This document shows positions 36,838-45,255 of a DNA stretch of 64,000 nucleotides, one piece after another (positions within the stretch are counted from its first letter, which is position 1; each line of letters opens with the position of its first letter). The notes beneath the pieces are model-generated. The model ran no database searches and was not told where the DNA came from. It worked only from the letters and a program-made list of their open reading frames with translations. Source of the DNA: Streptomyces sp. P3 (GTDB lineage: Bacteria > Actinomycetota > Actinomycetes > Streptomycetales > Streptomycetaceae); NCBI RefSeq assembly GCF_003032475.1, contig NZ_CP028369.1:6014001-6078000 (forward strand), given 5' to 3'. A program made the position numbers and the translations under genes.

Positions 36838-37248
36838 ATGAGCGAGTTCGCGACCTCCGCGGCCCCCGGCGACGTCGTACGACGCCAGTACCTGGCCTCC
36901 GCGGCAGGTGACCTCACAGCACTTCGGGCCACCCTCGCGCCGGACGTCGAGTGGACGGAGATGGCCGGCTTCCCCCTCGCCGGCACCTACCGCACTCCCG
37001 ACGGCGTCACCGCCAACGTGATGGAACAGCTCGGCAAGGACTGGACGGGCTGGACCGCCCACGACGACACCTACGTCGTCGACGGCGAGAACGTGGTCGT
37101 CCTGGCCCGCTACACCGCCGTCAACAACGCCACCGGCAAGCCGATCGACGTCCGGGTGGCGCACCACTTCGTCGTGCGCGGCGGACTCATCGTCCGCTTC
37201 GAGCAGTTCGTCGACACCGCGCTCGTCCGCGACGCGATGACCGGCTAG
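36838..37248 (+). CDS. SnoaL/NTF2-like protein
   Basis: 136 aa, single NTF2-like domain: VVRRQYLASAAGDLTALRAT, VEWTEMAGFPLAGTY, VLARYTAVNNATGKPIDVRV and HHFVVRGGLIVRFEQFVDTA. Such cone-shaped domains act as small-molecule isomerases or binding proteins; no catalytic dyad can be assigned. Starts one base after the MBL gene stop (TGACATG). Ends convergent with the Ser/Thr kinase gene, with a double hairpin between. Confidence 0.9.
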   Translation: MSEFATSAAPGDVVRRQYLASAAGDLTALRATLAPDVEWTEMAGFPLAGTYRTPDGVTANVMEQLGKDWTGWTAHDDTYVVDGENVVVLARYTAVNNATGKPIDVRVAHHFVVRGGLIVRFEQFVDTALVRDAMTG

Positions 37249-37302
37249 ACCCGTCCACCCGTCCGCCCCACCACATCCCGACCACCACCCCACCACCCCA
37301 AC

Positions 37303-37332
37303 GTCGCAGCGCACCGCGTCGCAGCGCACCGC
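37303..37332 (+). repeat. 15-bp tandem duplication
   Basis: GTCGCAGCGCACCGC occurs twice without spacer, in the non-coding gap between the SnoaL-like and kinase genes. Confidence 0.8.
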
Positions 37333-37340
37333 ACCGCGTC

Positions 37341-37393
37341 GCGGCCTGTGGGCCGCACCTGAGGGTCTCCCGGCCGGGGGGAACCCCGGCCGG
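37341..37393. terminator. Two consecutive hairpins between convergent genes
   Basis: GCGGCC-TGTG-GGCCGC (37341-37356) and CCGGCCGGGG-GGAA-CCCCGGCCGG (37370-37393), both perfect, lie in the 316-base gap between the SnoaL-like gene and the kinase gene and would terminate both. Confidence 0.75.
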
Positions 37394-37564
37394 GGAGAAC
37401 CCCGGGCGGCGAGACTGCTGGTGTCGCCGTTCACGGAGGAGAGGGCCGGCTGTGGTACGTGGTCGCGTCGCACTGTGTGCCGCCCGCCACATGAGGACGA
37501 GTCGCTCCGCCGTGGCGGACGGACGTCGGGCCTGGCTGCTCCCGGCCGCTTCGGCGGGGCTCCG

Positions 37565-39334
37565 TCACTCGGTGGTGCGCAGCGCGGTCCAGGTGTCGGG
37601 TCGCACGACGCCGTTGGCCTTGAGCCCCCGGTCGCTCTGGAAGCTCTGGACCGCGGCCCGCGTACCGTCCCCGAACTCGCCGTCCGCGTCGGTGCCTCCC
37701 TCGCTGTACCCGCGCTTGGACAGCATGCACTGAACCTGTTGCACGCGTTTGCCCGTGTCGCCGAGGCGGGTGCGTGCCTTGCCGGAGTAGTACGTGCACT
37801 CGGAGAGCCAGGGCGCCGTGTCGGTCACGGCGGACGGGTCGGCGGTGGGTGGCGTGGCGGAGGGGGAACCGTCCGGTGCCGTTCCGGGAGCGGAGGCGTT
37901 GACGGGCCGGCCGGCGGGGGAGGCCGACGGCCCGACGCCGGGGGCGGTGGTTCCGGTCGAGCCGCCGCGGTTCTCGACGGCTGCGCCGTCCACGTCGGGG
38001 CGGGCGTGAACGCTCGCGCTCGGGGAGACCGGCACCGTGGAGACGTCACCGGATCCGGCGTCGACGGCCCTCGTGACACCGGGTTCCGGAGCGGCGGTGG
38101 TGGGAGGGTCCTGACCGGTGAGCATCAAGGCCGCAGCGCCCACGGCACAGGTCGAGAGGGCCGCGGCGGCGATCAGCAGCGGCTTGCGCCGGTTCCGGGC
38201 GGGGATCTGTGCCCGTCCCGACCGCCCCGACGGTGTCTCGGCCGGCTCGCTCTCGGCCGCCCGCGGGGACACGACGGGCGGCACGGGCTCGGGCGTCCGT
38301 GCGGCGAGGACCGCGGGCGGGTCACCTGCCGACCGGAGCCGGGGCGTGCCGGCGACCGGCAGGCGGAGCAGCGTCTCGTACGCCCGCTGCCGGGCCTGCA
38401 CCTTGGCGTTCAGCGGCTCCGGCCAGTCGGACGGCACGGCGGACGGCACGGCGTGGCTCTCGGCCGCGGCGATCAGCTGCTGCGGGGTGGGCCGCTGCAC
38501 GGGCTCCTTGGCCAGACAGGCGGTCAGCAGCGCGCCGAGCTCCGGGTCCGCCGCGGAGATCTCACCGATCACCTCGGGGTGGGGTTCCTCGAACGCCACC
38601 CGGTGCATCACGTCGACGCCGGTGCCGTCGCCGAACGGGGCCCGGCCCGTCACCGCGTAGGCCAGCGTCCCGGCGAGCGAGAACACGTCCGAAGCCGTGT
38701 CGGAGCGGCCCTCCCTCAGGTGCTCCGGCGACATGTAGGCCGGTGTGCCCACGCGGTTGCCCGTACCGGTGATCGCACTCGCGTCGGCGGCCTTGGAGAT
38801 GCCGAAGTCGATCACGTGCGCGCCCCGGACGGACAGCAGCACGTTGGACGGCTTGAGGTCCCGGTGCACGATCCCCTCGACGGCGAGCCCGGCGAGTGCC
38901 CGGCCCAGGTCCCCCACCAGACGCCAGACCGCGGCCGTCTCCAGGGTGCCGTCCTCCCGTACGGCTTCCGCCAGGTCGAAGCCGGGAAGGTACTCCGTGG
39001 CCATCCACAGAAGTTCGTCCTCGAAGCCGGTACCGCACAGCCGCGGCGTATACCGCGTCCGAAGCCGGGCGTGCACCGACGCCTCCCGTTCGAACCGGCG
39101 CCGAAAGCTCGGGTCCTCCGCGTACTCCGGCCTGATCACCTTCAGCGCGACCAGTCCAGGACTCTCGTCCCTGGGGCGGGCCAGGTAGACCCGTCCCATG
39201 CCGCCACTGCCTAACAGTGCCACCGGCGTGTACGGGCCGACGCGCCCGGGATCGCCGAGCCGCAGTGGTGAGGCACCGGTCTGCCGCAGCGTGGCCGCCG
39301 CATCGTCAGCAGGTCCCGGTCGCTGTCCCGACAA
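37565..39334 (-). CDS. Membrane Ser/Thr protein kinase with C-terminal peptidoglycan-binding-like domain
   Basis: 589 aa. Kinase domain 30-290: glycine loop LLGSGGMGRVYL (40-51), ATP lysine K65, catalytic HRDLKPSN (157-164) and DFG (176-178), APE-equivalent YMSPE. A single transmembrane segment lies near 385-405 (LLIAAAALSTCAVGAAALML), then an extracellular Pro/Ser/Thr-rich linker and a PG_binding_1-like domain (TRLGDTGKRVQQVQCMLSKR, GEFGDGTRAAVQSFQSDRGL), so it may sense the cell wall. Codon 41, in the glycine loop, is the rare TTA, making translation depend on the bldA tRNA. Divergent from DUF3626. Confidence 0.93.
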   Translation of the reverse strand: MSGQRPGPADDAAATLRQTGASPLRLGDPGRVGPYTPVALLGSGGMGRVYLARPRDESPGLVALKVIRPEYAEDPSFRRRFEREASVHARLRTRYTPRLCGTGFEDELLWMATEYLPGFDLAEAVREDGTLETAAVWRLVGDLGRALAGLAVEGIVHRDLKPSNVLLSVRGAHVIDFGISKAADASAITGTGNRVGTPAYMSPEHLREGRSDTASDVFSLAGTLAYAVTGRAPFGDGTGVDVMHRVAFEEPHPEVIGEISAADPELGALLTACLAKEPVQRPTPQQLIAAAESHAVPSAVPSDWPEPLNAKVQARQRAYETLLRLPVAGTPRLRSAGDPPAVLAARTPEPVPPVVSPRAAESEPAETPSGRSGRAQIPARNRRKPLLIAAAALSTCAVGAAALMLTGQDPPTTAAPEPGVTRAVDAGSGDVSTVPVSPSASVHARPDVDGAAVENRGGSTGTTAPGVGPSASPAGRPVNASAPGTAPDGSPSATPPTADPSAVTDTAPWLSECTYYSGKARTRLGDTGKRVQQVQCMLSKRGYSEGGTDADGEFGDGTRAAVQSFQSDRGLKANGVVRPDTWTALRTTE

Positions 39335-39579
39335 GAATTCCCCCGAAGTTTCTTTCGATGAACGCTAGTTCGCCCCCGTGGAACACGAGGCTAGCCCAGC
39401 CTGCGCGCTGGTTCAGCGAATCGGGCACTTCTGTGCCACGGCACCGGAGGAGGCCCCTCCGGTCCGCCGGAGGGAATGCGTGCCGTGTCGGCGCGTGGCG
39501 AGCGGCCCCTCGCGAGCGGCGCCTGCCCCGCGGCGGAATCCATGTGCGCACGTGGACCGGCCCAGGAGACACTGCGCGG

Positions 39580-40452
39580 ATGATCTCCGAAGTCTCGCAG
39601 ACCCCTCAGGAGCGGGCTCTGTGTCATGTCGCCGCACTGGCGTCCGGCCCGCCGATGGACCCGACGCTACGAGTGACGCTGAACTTCCATCCCGACCGTC
39701 TCTTCCACGACAGGCTGACGATGGAGGCGCTGGCCGAGGACGGCCTGTACCGCTCGCAGTTCGTCACGGGGACCGGAAACGGCGGGCTGACCGCGCACCC
39801 CGGCGGCGACAGGTGGGCCTGGGAGAGCCGGATCTTCGACGGAGCGTACGACGCGGCGCCTGCTCATGACAGGCCCGTCTACGGGGCGTTGAACTTCCGC
39901 CGGAAGCCGGTCGGCGGGGCGCCGCGCTTCGGCTCCGCGCACTTCCGGCTGACGGGCCGGACGGCGACGCGCACCACGTTCTGCTATCCGGACAGCTTCT
40001 TCGAACCGTCGGACTTCGGTGTCTCCGCCCGAATGAAGCTGATCGCACTCGCCCTGGCCGACCGTCAGGACGACCTCGACGACTACATCGAGGCCCAGGT
40101 GCACGGACCGGTCCGGCTGGACCGCGATGTGGAGGCTCTGGTCCTGGACGCGTGCTATCGGGGCACGGCCGTCGAGGCCGCGGCCATGCGCCTCGGCTGC
40201 CCCGTCGAGTGGCACTCCGGATTCCGTCTCCAGGTCGAGGAACTGCGGCGGCACCCCGGCTACCGCGGTCAGGAGTATGTCGACCTGGGCGCGCGGATCG
40301 CCGTCGACGGCGTGCTCGACCCGCGCATCGTGGGAGACGCGGCACGCGACGGCCGCCACGATCCTCAGGCGGTCAAGAAGGTGTGGCACTGCCTGGCGCG
40401 CTTCGGCGCTCCCCGGACGCGGACGAAGGACGCGGGCGGATCGGCGAAGTGA
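39580..40452 (+). CDS. DUF3626 family protein
   Basis: 290 aa. Conserved stretches recognisable for the family are VTLNFHPDRLFHDRLTMEAL, YRSQFVTGTGNGGLTAHPGG, YGALNFRRKPVGGAPRFGSA and VEALVLDACYRGTAVE. No signal peptide or membrane span. Function unknown; the many conserved His, Arg and Gly residues suggest an enzyme. ATG with AGGAG 12 bases upstream, a long spacing. Divergent from the Ser/Thr kinase gene, 245 bases away. Confidence 0.82.
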   Translation: MISEVSQTPQERALCHVAALASGPPMDPTLRVTLNFHPDRLFHDRLTMEALAEDGLYRSQFVTGTGNGGLTAHPGGDRWAWESRIFDGAYDAAPAHDRPVYGALNFRRKPVGGAPRFGSAHFRLTGRTATRTTFCYPDSFFEPSDFGVSARMKLIALALADRQDDLDDYIEAQVHGPVRLDRDVEALVLDACYRGTAVEAAAMRLGCPVEWHSGFRLQVEELRRHPGYRGQEYVDLGARIAVDGVLDPRIVGDAARDGRHDPQAVKKVWHCLARFGAPRTRTKDAGGSAK

Positions 40453-40550
40453 GGCAGATAGTAGCCATGGATATAGATGCCATGTACTCTTTTGCTGTGG
40501 AGGCGCTCCGTTCCCGACCGACCGACGACAGCATCCAGGGGAGAACAACC

Positions 40551-41054
40551 ATGACCACCGCCGAATCCGGCGCCACCGGCCCGGTCGCCGACGCCCGCGC
40601 TCTCGGGCTGGCCCACTACGCCGCGCGCGGTGTCCTGGAGCACGTCCTGTCCCGCCACGGCATCACGTTCCAGCAGATCGTCCTGCGCGCGGCGGTCACC
40701 GCCGACACCCCGCGGAGCCCCGACGATCTCGTGGCCCAGGTCTGTGCCTCTCTCAAGGCCGATCCGGCCGACATCCGGGCCGCTCTCGGCGAGTTGCTGG
40801 CCGGCCAGCTGCTCGTCGTGGACGGTGCGCACCTTCGTCCCACGGCCGAGGGGCGCGACCTCCTCACCGTGATCGGGTCGGAGACCGCCCCCCTCACGGC
40901 CCGGATCTGGGGCGGGATACCCGCCGAGGATCTGGCCGCGGCCGGCCGTGTCCTCACCCTCGTCGCCGAGCGCGCCGACGCGCAGCACGCGGCATTGAGC
41001 GCAGAAGGGCCGAACGGCGAGCGCCGGGGCCGGAGCGCCCGGGGTGCTCAGTAG
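40551..41054 (+). CDS. Winged-helix (MarR/PadR-like) regulator candidate
   Basis: 167 aa. Predicted winged helix: ALGLAHYAARGVLEHVLSRH, then SPDDLVAQVCASLKADPADI-RAALGELLAGQLLVVDGAHLRPTAEGRDLL, the LxELxxxxLL...G...LT..G pattern of MarR-type proteins. ATG with AGGGGAGA upstream. The preceding region contains the AT-rich CATG-N11-CATG (40466-40484), a possible autoregulatory site. Overlaps the end of the convergent lipoprotein gene by 7 bases. Regulator status is inference from the fold. Confidence 0.75.
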   Translation: MTTAESGATGPVADARALGLAHYAARGVLEHVLSRHGITFQQIVLRAAVTADTPRSPDDLVAQVCASLKADPADIRAALGELLAGQLLVVDGAHLRPTAEGRDLLTVIGSETAPLTARIWGGIPAEDLAAAGRVLTLVAERADAQHAALSAEGPNGERRGRSARGAQ

Positions 41055-41692
41055 CGCTGCGCCTTGGCGACCTCGGCGGTCAGTGGCGGCTGGGGCGGCT
41101 TGCGGCTGATGGCGAGGGGATGGGCCCGGGCGCCTGGCGCGAGGTCGTCCGCGCCGACGAAGCGCGTTTCGACGACCTTGCCGTCGGCGTCGCGGAAATC
41201 GATCTGGACGGCGTAGGACGCCGCCTCGTCCGTGCTGTTGGCGATGTTCACGATGACGGCGAGCAGGCCGCCCGCCTCGGCGCGCGGCTTTCCGGTGAGG
41301 GAGACGTCCGCAGTCGCGTTGCCCCGGCCTTCGAGGTTCTTCAGTTTCTTCTCGGCGGCCTGGTTCGCGCGCGCGACCTCCGCGGACACCGACGCCTCGA
41401 ACTCCGAGGCGCGCGCCGAGGCGGAGGAGGCGGCGGCGGAGGCGGCAGAGCGGGCTGACTCCTTGACGGACGCGCCGAGCGAGCCGAGTGCGGACGGCGC
41501 GGCACCGGAGAAGGACGCAGTGTCAGGAGCGGAGGGGCGCGGAGTGAAGGAAGCGCCACCGTCGTCACCGTCGCCGCTGCCGCACGACACCAACGTCGTC
41601 GCACCGGCCGCCGTCACCAGCAGACCGGCGACGGTGGAAGCGAGGCGCCTCCGCAGCGGTCTTGCCCTCACGCCGGACGCACCGTCGTTCAT
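41048..41692 (-). CDS. Putative lipoprotein with coiled-coil and FxLYD-like domain
   Basis: 214 aa. Signal with lipobox LVSC (Cys37), Ser/Pro-rich linker, an Ala/Ser/Glu coiled-coil-like stretch at about 75-120 (ARASEFEASVSAEVARANQA), and a C-terminal beta-sandwich (VIVNIANSTDEAASYAVQID, VVETRFVGADDLAPGARA) typical of extracytoplasmic FxLYD-type domains. Function unknown; would be anchored to the outer face of the membrane. Stop overlaps the convergent regulator gene. Confidence 0.82.
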   Translation of the reverse strand: MNDGASGVRARPLRRRLASTVAGLLVTAAGATTLVSCGSGDGDDGGASFTPRPSAPDTASFSGAAPSALGSLGASVKESARSAASAAASSASARASEFEASVSAEVARANQAAEKKLKNLEGRGNATADVSLTGKPRAEAGGLLAVIVNIANSTDEAASYAVQIDFRDADGKVVETRFVGADDLAPGARAHPLAISRKPPQPPLTAEVAKAQRY

Positions 41693-42044
41693 CAGGTCGG
41701 ACCCTTCGTCAAGGTTTCCTGCCGTTCACGCCTTTCGGTCACGCGGCTTCATCGTGCCCGGCACGGTCGGGCGGAGCCACCCGGTAGGGGGCAGAAGAGT
41801 GGTGCCGGAGCGGCAGGATCCCTGCCGCCCGCGCCCGCGCACCCGCAGCCGTGCACTGCCCGTAGCTGCACACTGCCCACACCCGCGCGCCCGCGCACGC
41901 ACCCGACACCGGCGGAGCCGGCCACGGATAGCGCTGTCGAGTCGGCCTGTCTTGCCCGGTTCAGGCGCGCCGTGCAGGCGGCCGGCTGTGAACGCCGTCC
42001 GCGACGCGACGGCGGTGACTCGAGGAATGGGCCGGAAAGCGACG

Positions 42045-42073
42045 TTGATGGCGCCAGGCGAAGCCATTAGCCT
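42045..42073 (+). promoter_or_regulatory. Sigma-70-type promoter of the snapalysin gene
   Basis: TTGATG - 17 bases - TAGCCT, about 37 bases before the GTG start. It is the best vegetative-type promoter seen in this part of the window. The rest of the 417-base gap from 41693 holds no supported gene. Confidence 0.6.
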
Positions 42074-42109
42074 GCACTGATTTTCGTCAATGCGATGGAG
42101 GCGTCTTCT

Positions 42110-42661
42110 GTGGCCCGAGTACGGAACCTGTTACCGACCGCAGCCCTGGCCTGCGGTGCCCTGCTGGGTGTCAGCACACCGGCCGCCGCGGCCGACCCGG
42201 CGCCGGAGGTCATTCCGATCGACCTGCTGCTCGCCGGCTCGTACACCGACGCGGCCCGCGAGGCAATCGCGATCTGGAACACGGCCGTCCCGACGATCAG
42301 GTTCGTCGAGCAGGACACTCCGGCGGCACTGCGCGTCATGGAGTACAAGACGGCCAGGGGCGTCCAGTCCCACGTCAACATCAAGGGCGCGGGACGGGGT
42401 TGGGTGTACCTGGAGGTGGGGGACGCCCAGTTGTACAAGCCCTCGCGCATCGTCGTCCACGAGCTGGGACACATCCTGTCGCTTCCCGACCTGGGCCCGG
42501 GCAGCCCCTGCTCCAAGGTGATGTCGGGCGGCTGGGCGGGATCGGACTGCGTCAACGTACGGCCCGACGACGCGGAGAGGGCCGCCGTCACGGACTTCTT
42601 CGCCGCGAACGACGTCGGCGACCGGGTCCCGTGGTGGGGGTCAGGACTTCCCGCACGGTAG
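42110..42661 (+). CDS. Snapalysin-family (M7) secreted metalloprotease
   Basis: 183 aa, small as usual for the family. Signal peptide ends near VSTPAAAA; the zinc site is HELGH-ILSLP-D (H117, E118, H121, D127), the snapalysin variant of the metzincin motif in which Asp is third ligand. C-terminal CSKVMSGGWAGSDC contains the Met-turn (VMSGG) and two cysteines. Exported milk-protein hydrolase type. GTG 42110 is preferred over ATG 42095 because GGAG lies inside the alternative N-terminus at good spacing. Codon 8 is TTA (42131-42133), indicating bldA-dependent, developmentally timed translation. The usual LysR neighbour is absent. Confidence 0.92.
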   Translation: MARVRNLLPTAALACGALLGVSTPAAAADPAPEVIPIDLLLAGSYTDAAREAIAIWNTAVPTIRFVEQDTPAALRVMEYKTARGVQSHVNIKGAGRGWVYLEVGDAQLYKPSRIVVHELGHILSLPDLGPGSPCSKVMSGGWAGSDCVNVRPDDAERAAVTDFFAANDVGDRVPWWGSGLPAR

Positions 42662-42673
42662 GAGCGGCTGCTC

Positions 42674-42696
42674 GTCCGCCGGCCGCCCCGGCGGAC
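42674..42696. terminator. Hairpin terminator after snapalysin
   Basis: GTCCGCCGG-CCGCC-CCGGCGGAC, a perfect 9-bp stem starting 12 bases after the stop codon. The remaining bases to 42982 contain a 16-bp imperfect direct repeat (42696 and 42713) and no gene. Confidence 0.75.
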
Positions 42697-42982
42697 CTGT
42701 ACGGTGAGCCGGCCTGTGCGGTGAGCCGAGGGTAGGATCCGCGAGCACGGGGGCACCCGTCCGGGACGGCCGAGCCTGTGCAGGGTTCTCTTCCGATGAC
42801 GTTGCGACTGCGCGCTGTCCACTGCCTCGTGCTGCTGGCCGGCTTCGAAGGAGTTCGCCGCGGACCGGACGGCCGCCCGCCACGCGGGCCGTGACGCGAC
42901 AACTGCCGCACTGCGCCCGCGCCGCGCTGCCCGGAGAGCCCGGGGAGCGCGGACACGGTGGCGAACTCGGCGAGAGGGTCGG

Positions 42983-43639
42983 TCAGGAGGCGGTGAGCCC
43001 GCCGGTGCAGGCGGCCCCGGGCTCGGGGGTCTGCGCGCCCTGGACGTACTTGACGAGGAACTGCTCGACCCGGGCGTCGGAGGCCTTCTCGACGGTGAGT
43101 TGACGGCCCCAGGCGGACAGGGTGATCGTCCCGGTCTGGTTCTTGTCGGGGCTCATGAGCGTGTACGGCGTCCTGTCGACCCTGTCGGCAAGGGCCTTGA
43201 CGTCGGCGTCGGCGGCTTTCTCGTTGTACGTGACCCAGACGGCGCCGTGTTCGAGTGAGTGGACGGCGTTCTCGTTCGCTACGGCCCGGGTGTAGACCGT
43301 GCCGTCGCACGTCATCCACGCCTGGTGGTGGTCGCCGCCCACGGGAGGCTGCATCGGGTACCTGACGGCGTTGGCGACGTGGTTGCGGCCGAGCTTCTTG
43401 GTGTCCCAGGTCTTCTCACCGGGCACCGGCTTCTCCGCGGCGGCGGCCTTCTGCTCCTCCCGATCGTTCGCGTCGTCGATGGCATACGCGCCCCAGCCGA
43501 CGAGAGCGGCGACGACGACGCTGCTGAGGGTGACGGTGAGGATGCGGTTGCGGCGCTCGCGGGCTCTCTCGGTGCGGCGCATCTCCTCGATGCGGTCCTT
43601 GCGGGATGCGGCGGCGGCCTTCTTGCTGGTCTTGCTCAT
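42983..43639 (-). CDS. DUF3105 domain membrane protein
   Basis: 218 aa. Basic N-terminus (SKKAAAASRKDRIEEMRRTE), one transmembrane segment (ILTVTLSSVVVAALVGWGAY), then an extracytoplasmic DUF3105 domain with NHVANAVRYPMQPPVGGDHH, WMTCDGTVYT and NAVHSLEHGAVWVTYN. The conserved GGDHH and HSLEHGAVW histidines suggest a metal site; the function is unknown. Genes of this family often accompany DUF305 and copper genes. ATG with GAGGACG upstream. Same strand as the His/Cys-rich gene 98 bases away. Confidence 0.9.
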   Translation of the reverse strand: MSKTSKKAAAASRKDRIEEMRRTERARERRNRILTVTLSSVVVAALVGWGAYAIDDANDREEQKAAAAEKPVPGEKTWDTKKLGRNHVANAVRYPMQPPVGGDHHQAWMTCDGTVYTRAVANENAVHSLEHGAVWVTYNEKAADADVKALADRVDRTPYTLMSPDKNQTGTITLSAWGRQLTVEKASDARVEQFLVKYVQGAQTPEPGAACTGGLTAS

Positions 43640-43737
43640 GACTGGGTCGTCCTCGTCTCCGCCGTGCGGCGGTGGGTGCAGGGAAGGGATGGACAGAAAT
43701 GGACGCCGGTGCGCTGAGGGGCGCGGGCGTCGTCCGT

Positions 43738-44202
43738 CTAGATCCGCTGCACTTTGAGGACGTGGAGATCGGGGGCGCTCCGGGCAGGCGGCAGACCGCA
43801 GGCGTGGGCGGTGACCGTCGGACGGACGGGAGCCGGCGAGCACGGCAGGACGACCGGCAACGGCTGGGGCGCCGCGGGGACCACGGCGGGCCCGCCGTGC
43901 GCTGAGCGGGCGCAGCATCCGTCGCCGGAGTGGCAGTCTCCCGGATGCGCCGACGTGATCGCGTGGTGCGTGGCGGACCGGCCGTCCGCCGGTGCCTGCT
44001 CGGTGGTCGTGGCGGTGACAGGGCGCGCGGCGGTCACGGCGGTGGCTGCGGTGACTGCCTGCGGGCCGGCGGGGGTGTGGGTGGTGGAGCCCGGGCACAT
44101 GGCCACCGCGATGAGCAGCATCCCCAGCACGGCGACGCAGAGCGCCGCGACGGGTGAGGTCGCCCAGGCGCCACAACGTCTGTGCTGGGTCCGGCTGTTC
44201 AT
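43738..44202 (-). CDS. Small membrane-anchored His/Cys-rich protein (paralogue of the 24265 gene)
   Basis: 154 aa. N-terminal membrane segment (VAALCVAVLGMLLIAVAMC), Thr/Ala-rich linker, then HHAITSAHPGDCHSGDGCC, a His/Cys-rich probable metal site, and a Pro-rich tail ending LHVLKVQRI. Layout and C-terminus match the 132-aa protein at 24265 beside DUF305; here the partner is DUF3105. ATG with no Shine-Dalgarno and TAGCAT exactly 7 bases upstream: leaderless, as its paralogue. Copper-related role inferred from neighbours. Confidence 0.82.
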   Translation of the reverse strand: MNSRTQHRRCGAWATSPVAALCVAVLGMLLIAVAMCPGSTTHTPAGPQAVTAATAVTAARPVTATTTEQAPADGRSATHHAITSAHPGDCHSGDGCCARSAHGGPAVVPAAPQPLPVVLPCSPAPVRPTVTAHACGLPPARSAPDLHVLKVQRI

Positions 44203-44209
44203 CACGGCG

Positions 44210-44215
44210 ATGCTA
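44210..44215 (-). promoter_or_regulatory. -10 element of a leaderless transcript (His/Cys-rich paralogue)
   Basis: TAGCAT ends 7 bases before the ATG on the minus strand, same spacing as at 8142, 14354 and 24671. Confidence 0.45.
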
Positions 44216-44415
44216 GCGGTGCCGGCGCAGATACCGACGGACGGGGCCTGATGGACAGGGCCTGACGGACAGGGGCCCGCGGATGACGGGACGGCCTCGT
44301 CGACCACGAGGGGAACCTCGGTGGCCGTCCGCGCCGCGTGCCGCCTCGCACGCATCACGCAGCGGGCGGCGGGGTGAGGCGGTCAGCGCTCCACCCCGCC
44401 GCCGACGATGCAGCG

Positions 44416-45255
44416 TCAGCTCTCGCTGGAGGAGCCGGAGGAGCCGGAGGAGCCGGAGGCGCGGGAAGAGTCCGCGGAGTCGGAGGGATCGGAGGAGTCG
44501 GTGGGACCGGAGGAGCCGGAGGAGCCGCGCTTGACCAGCCACCAGGCCCCGCCGCCGCCCACCACGAGGAGGGCGGCCACGATCACCGCGACGAGGGCGC
44601 TGGTGGACATGCCGTCGTCCTCGTCGCCGGCCGCGGCGTCGCCGGTCGGCGTGGCGTCCGGCACACCGGCCGTGGTGGAGGAAGTGGGGGCGGCCGTACT
44701 GGGAGTCGGGCTCGGCGTCGCCGTCGGGCTCGCGGCGACCGGCTTGGCGCCCGGGGCCGCGGCCTTGAGTTTCAGGACCGGCGCGGGCTGCTCGGGCTCC
44801 TTGCCGCCGGTGGGCAGCTCGATCCAGCGGGAGACCTCACCGTCGCTGTAGGTCTCGACGGTCTTGAACACGAGCTCCTTCACGTCCGGCAACTGCCGGA
44901 CCCTGATCCTGTACTCGGCGTCGACACCGGTTTTCAGCGCCGGGCCCGCGAGGGTGTAGCCGTCCGCGGCCGCGGTCAGCTTCCAGCCCTTGGGACCCTC
45001 GTCGAGGGCGATGTCTGCGGGGGCGATTCCCTCGGGCAGGACGACACGCAGGTTCGTGAAGCCCGCTGAGGCGGACTCGGCCTCGGAGACGAAACTCAGG
45101 GTGACGTTCTCCGCCAGGGCCTGGGGCTTGTCGGCCTCGACCTCCGCGTGCGCGGCGGCCGGGGCGGCCAGGGCGAGGGTGGCCGTCAGCGCGATGGCGC
45201 CGGCGAGGACGAGACGACGGCCGGCACACGCCGGCGGACGGGTGGGGAGGGGCAC
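44416..45255 (-). CDS. YcnI-like (DUF1775) copper-associated membrane protein
   Basis: 279 aa. Signal peptide ending in AAPAAA before HAEVEADKPQ, so cleavage could expose an N-terminal His, the copper-binding group of YcnI. DUF1775 domain at about 35-165 (AGFTNLRVVLPEGIAPADI, GPKGWKLTAAADGYTLAG, FKTVETYSDGEVSRWIELP). A Pro/Thr/Ala linker, a transmembrane helix (STSALVAVIVAALLVVGGGG) and a Ser-rich low-complexity tail of SGSSGSS repeats follow. GTG with AAGGAG 6 bases upstream. Its 5' end overlaps the preceding membrane protein gene. Confidence 0.9.
   Translation of the reverse strand: MPLPTRPPACAGRRLVLAGAIALTATLALAAPAAAHAEVEADKPQALAENVTLSFVSEAESASAGFTNLRVVLPEGIAPADIALDEGPKGWKLTAAADGYTLAGPALKTGVDAEYRIRVRQLPDVKELVFKTVETYSDGEVSRWIELPTGGKEPEQPAPVLKLKAAAPGAKPVAASPTATPSPTPSTAAPTSSTTAGVPDATPTGDAAAGDEDDGMSTSALVAVIVAALLVVGGGGAWWLVKRGSSGSSGPTDSSDPSDSADSSRASGSSGSSGSSSES

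Noticed and set aside
40468..40551. Earlier start (MDIDAMYSF...) for the winged-helix protein
   Set aside because: No ribosome-binding site, region AT-rich and promoter-like; ATG 40551 has AGGGGAGA at good spacing.
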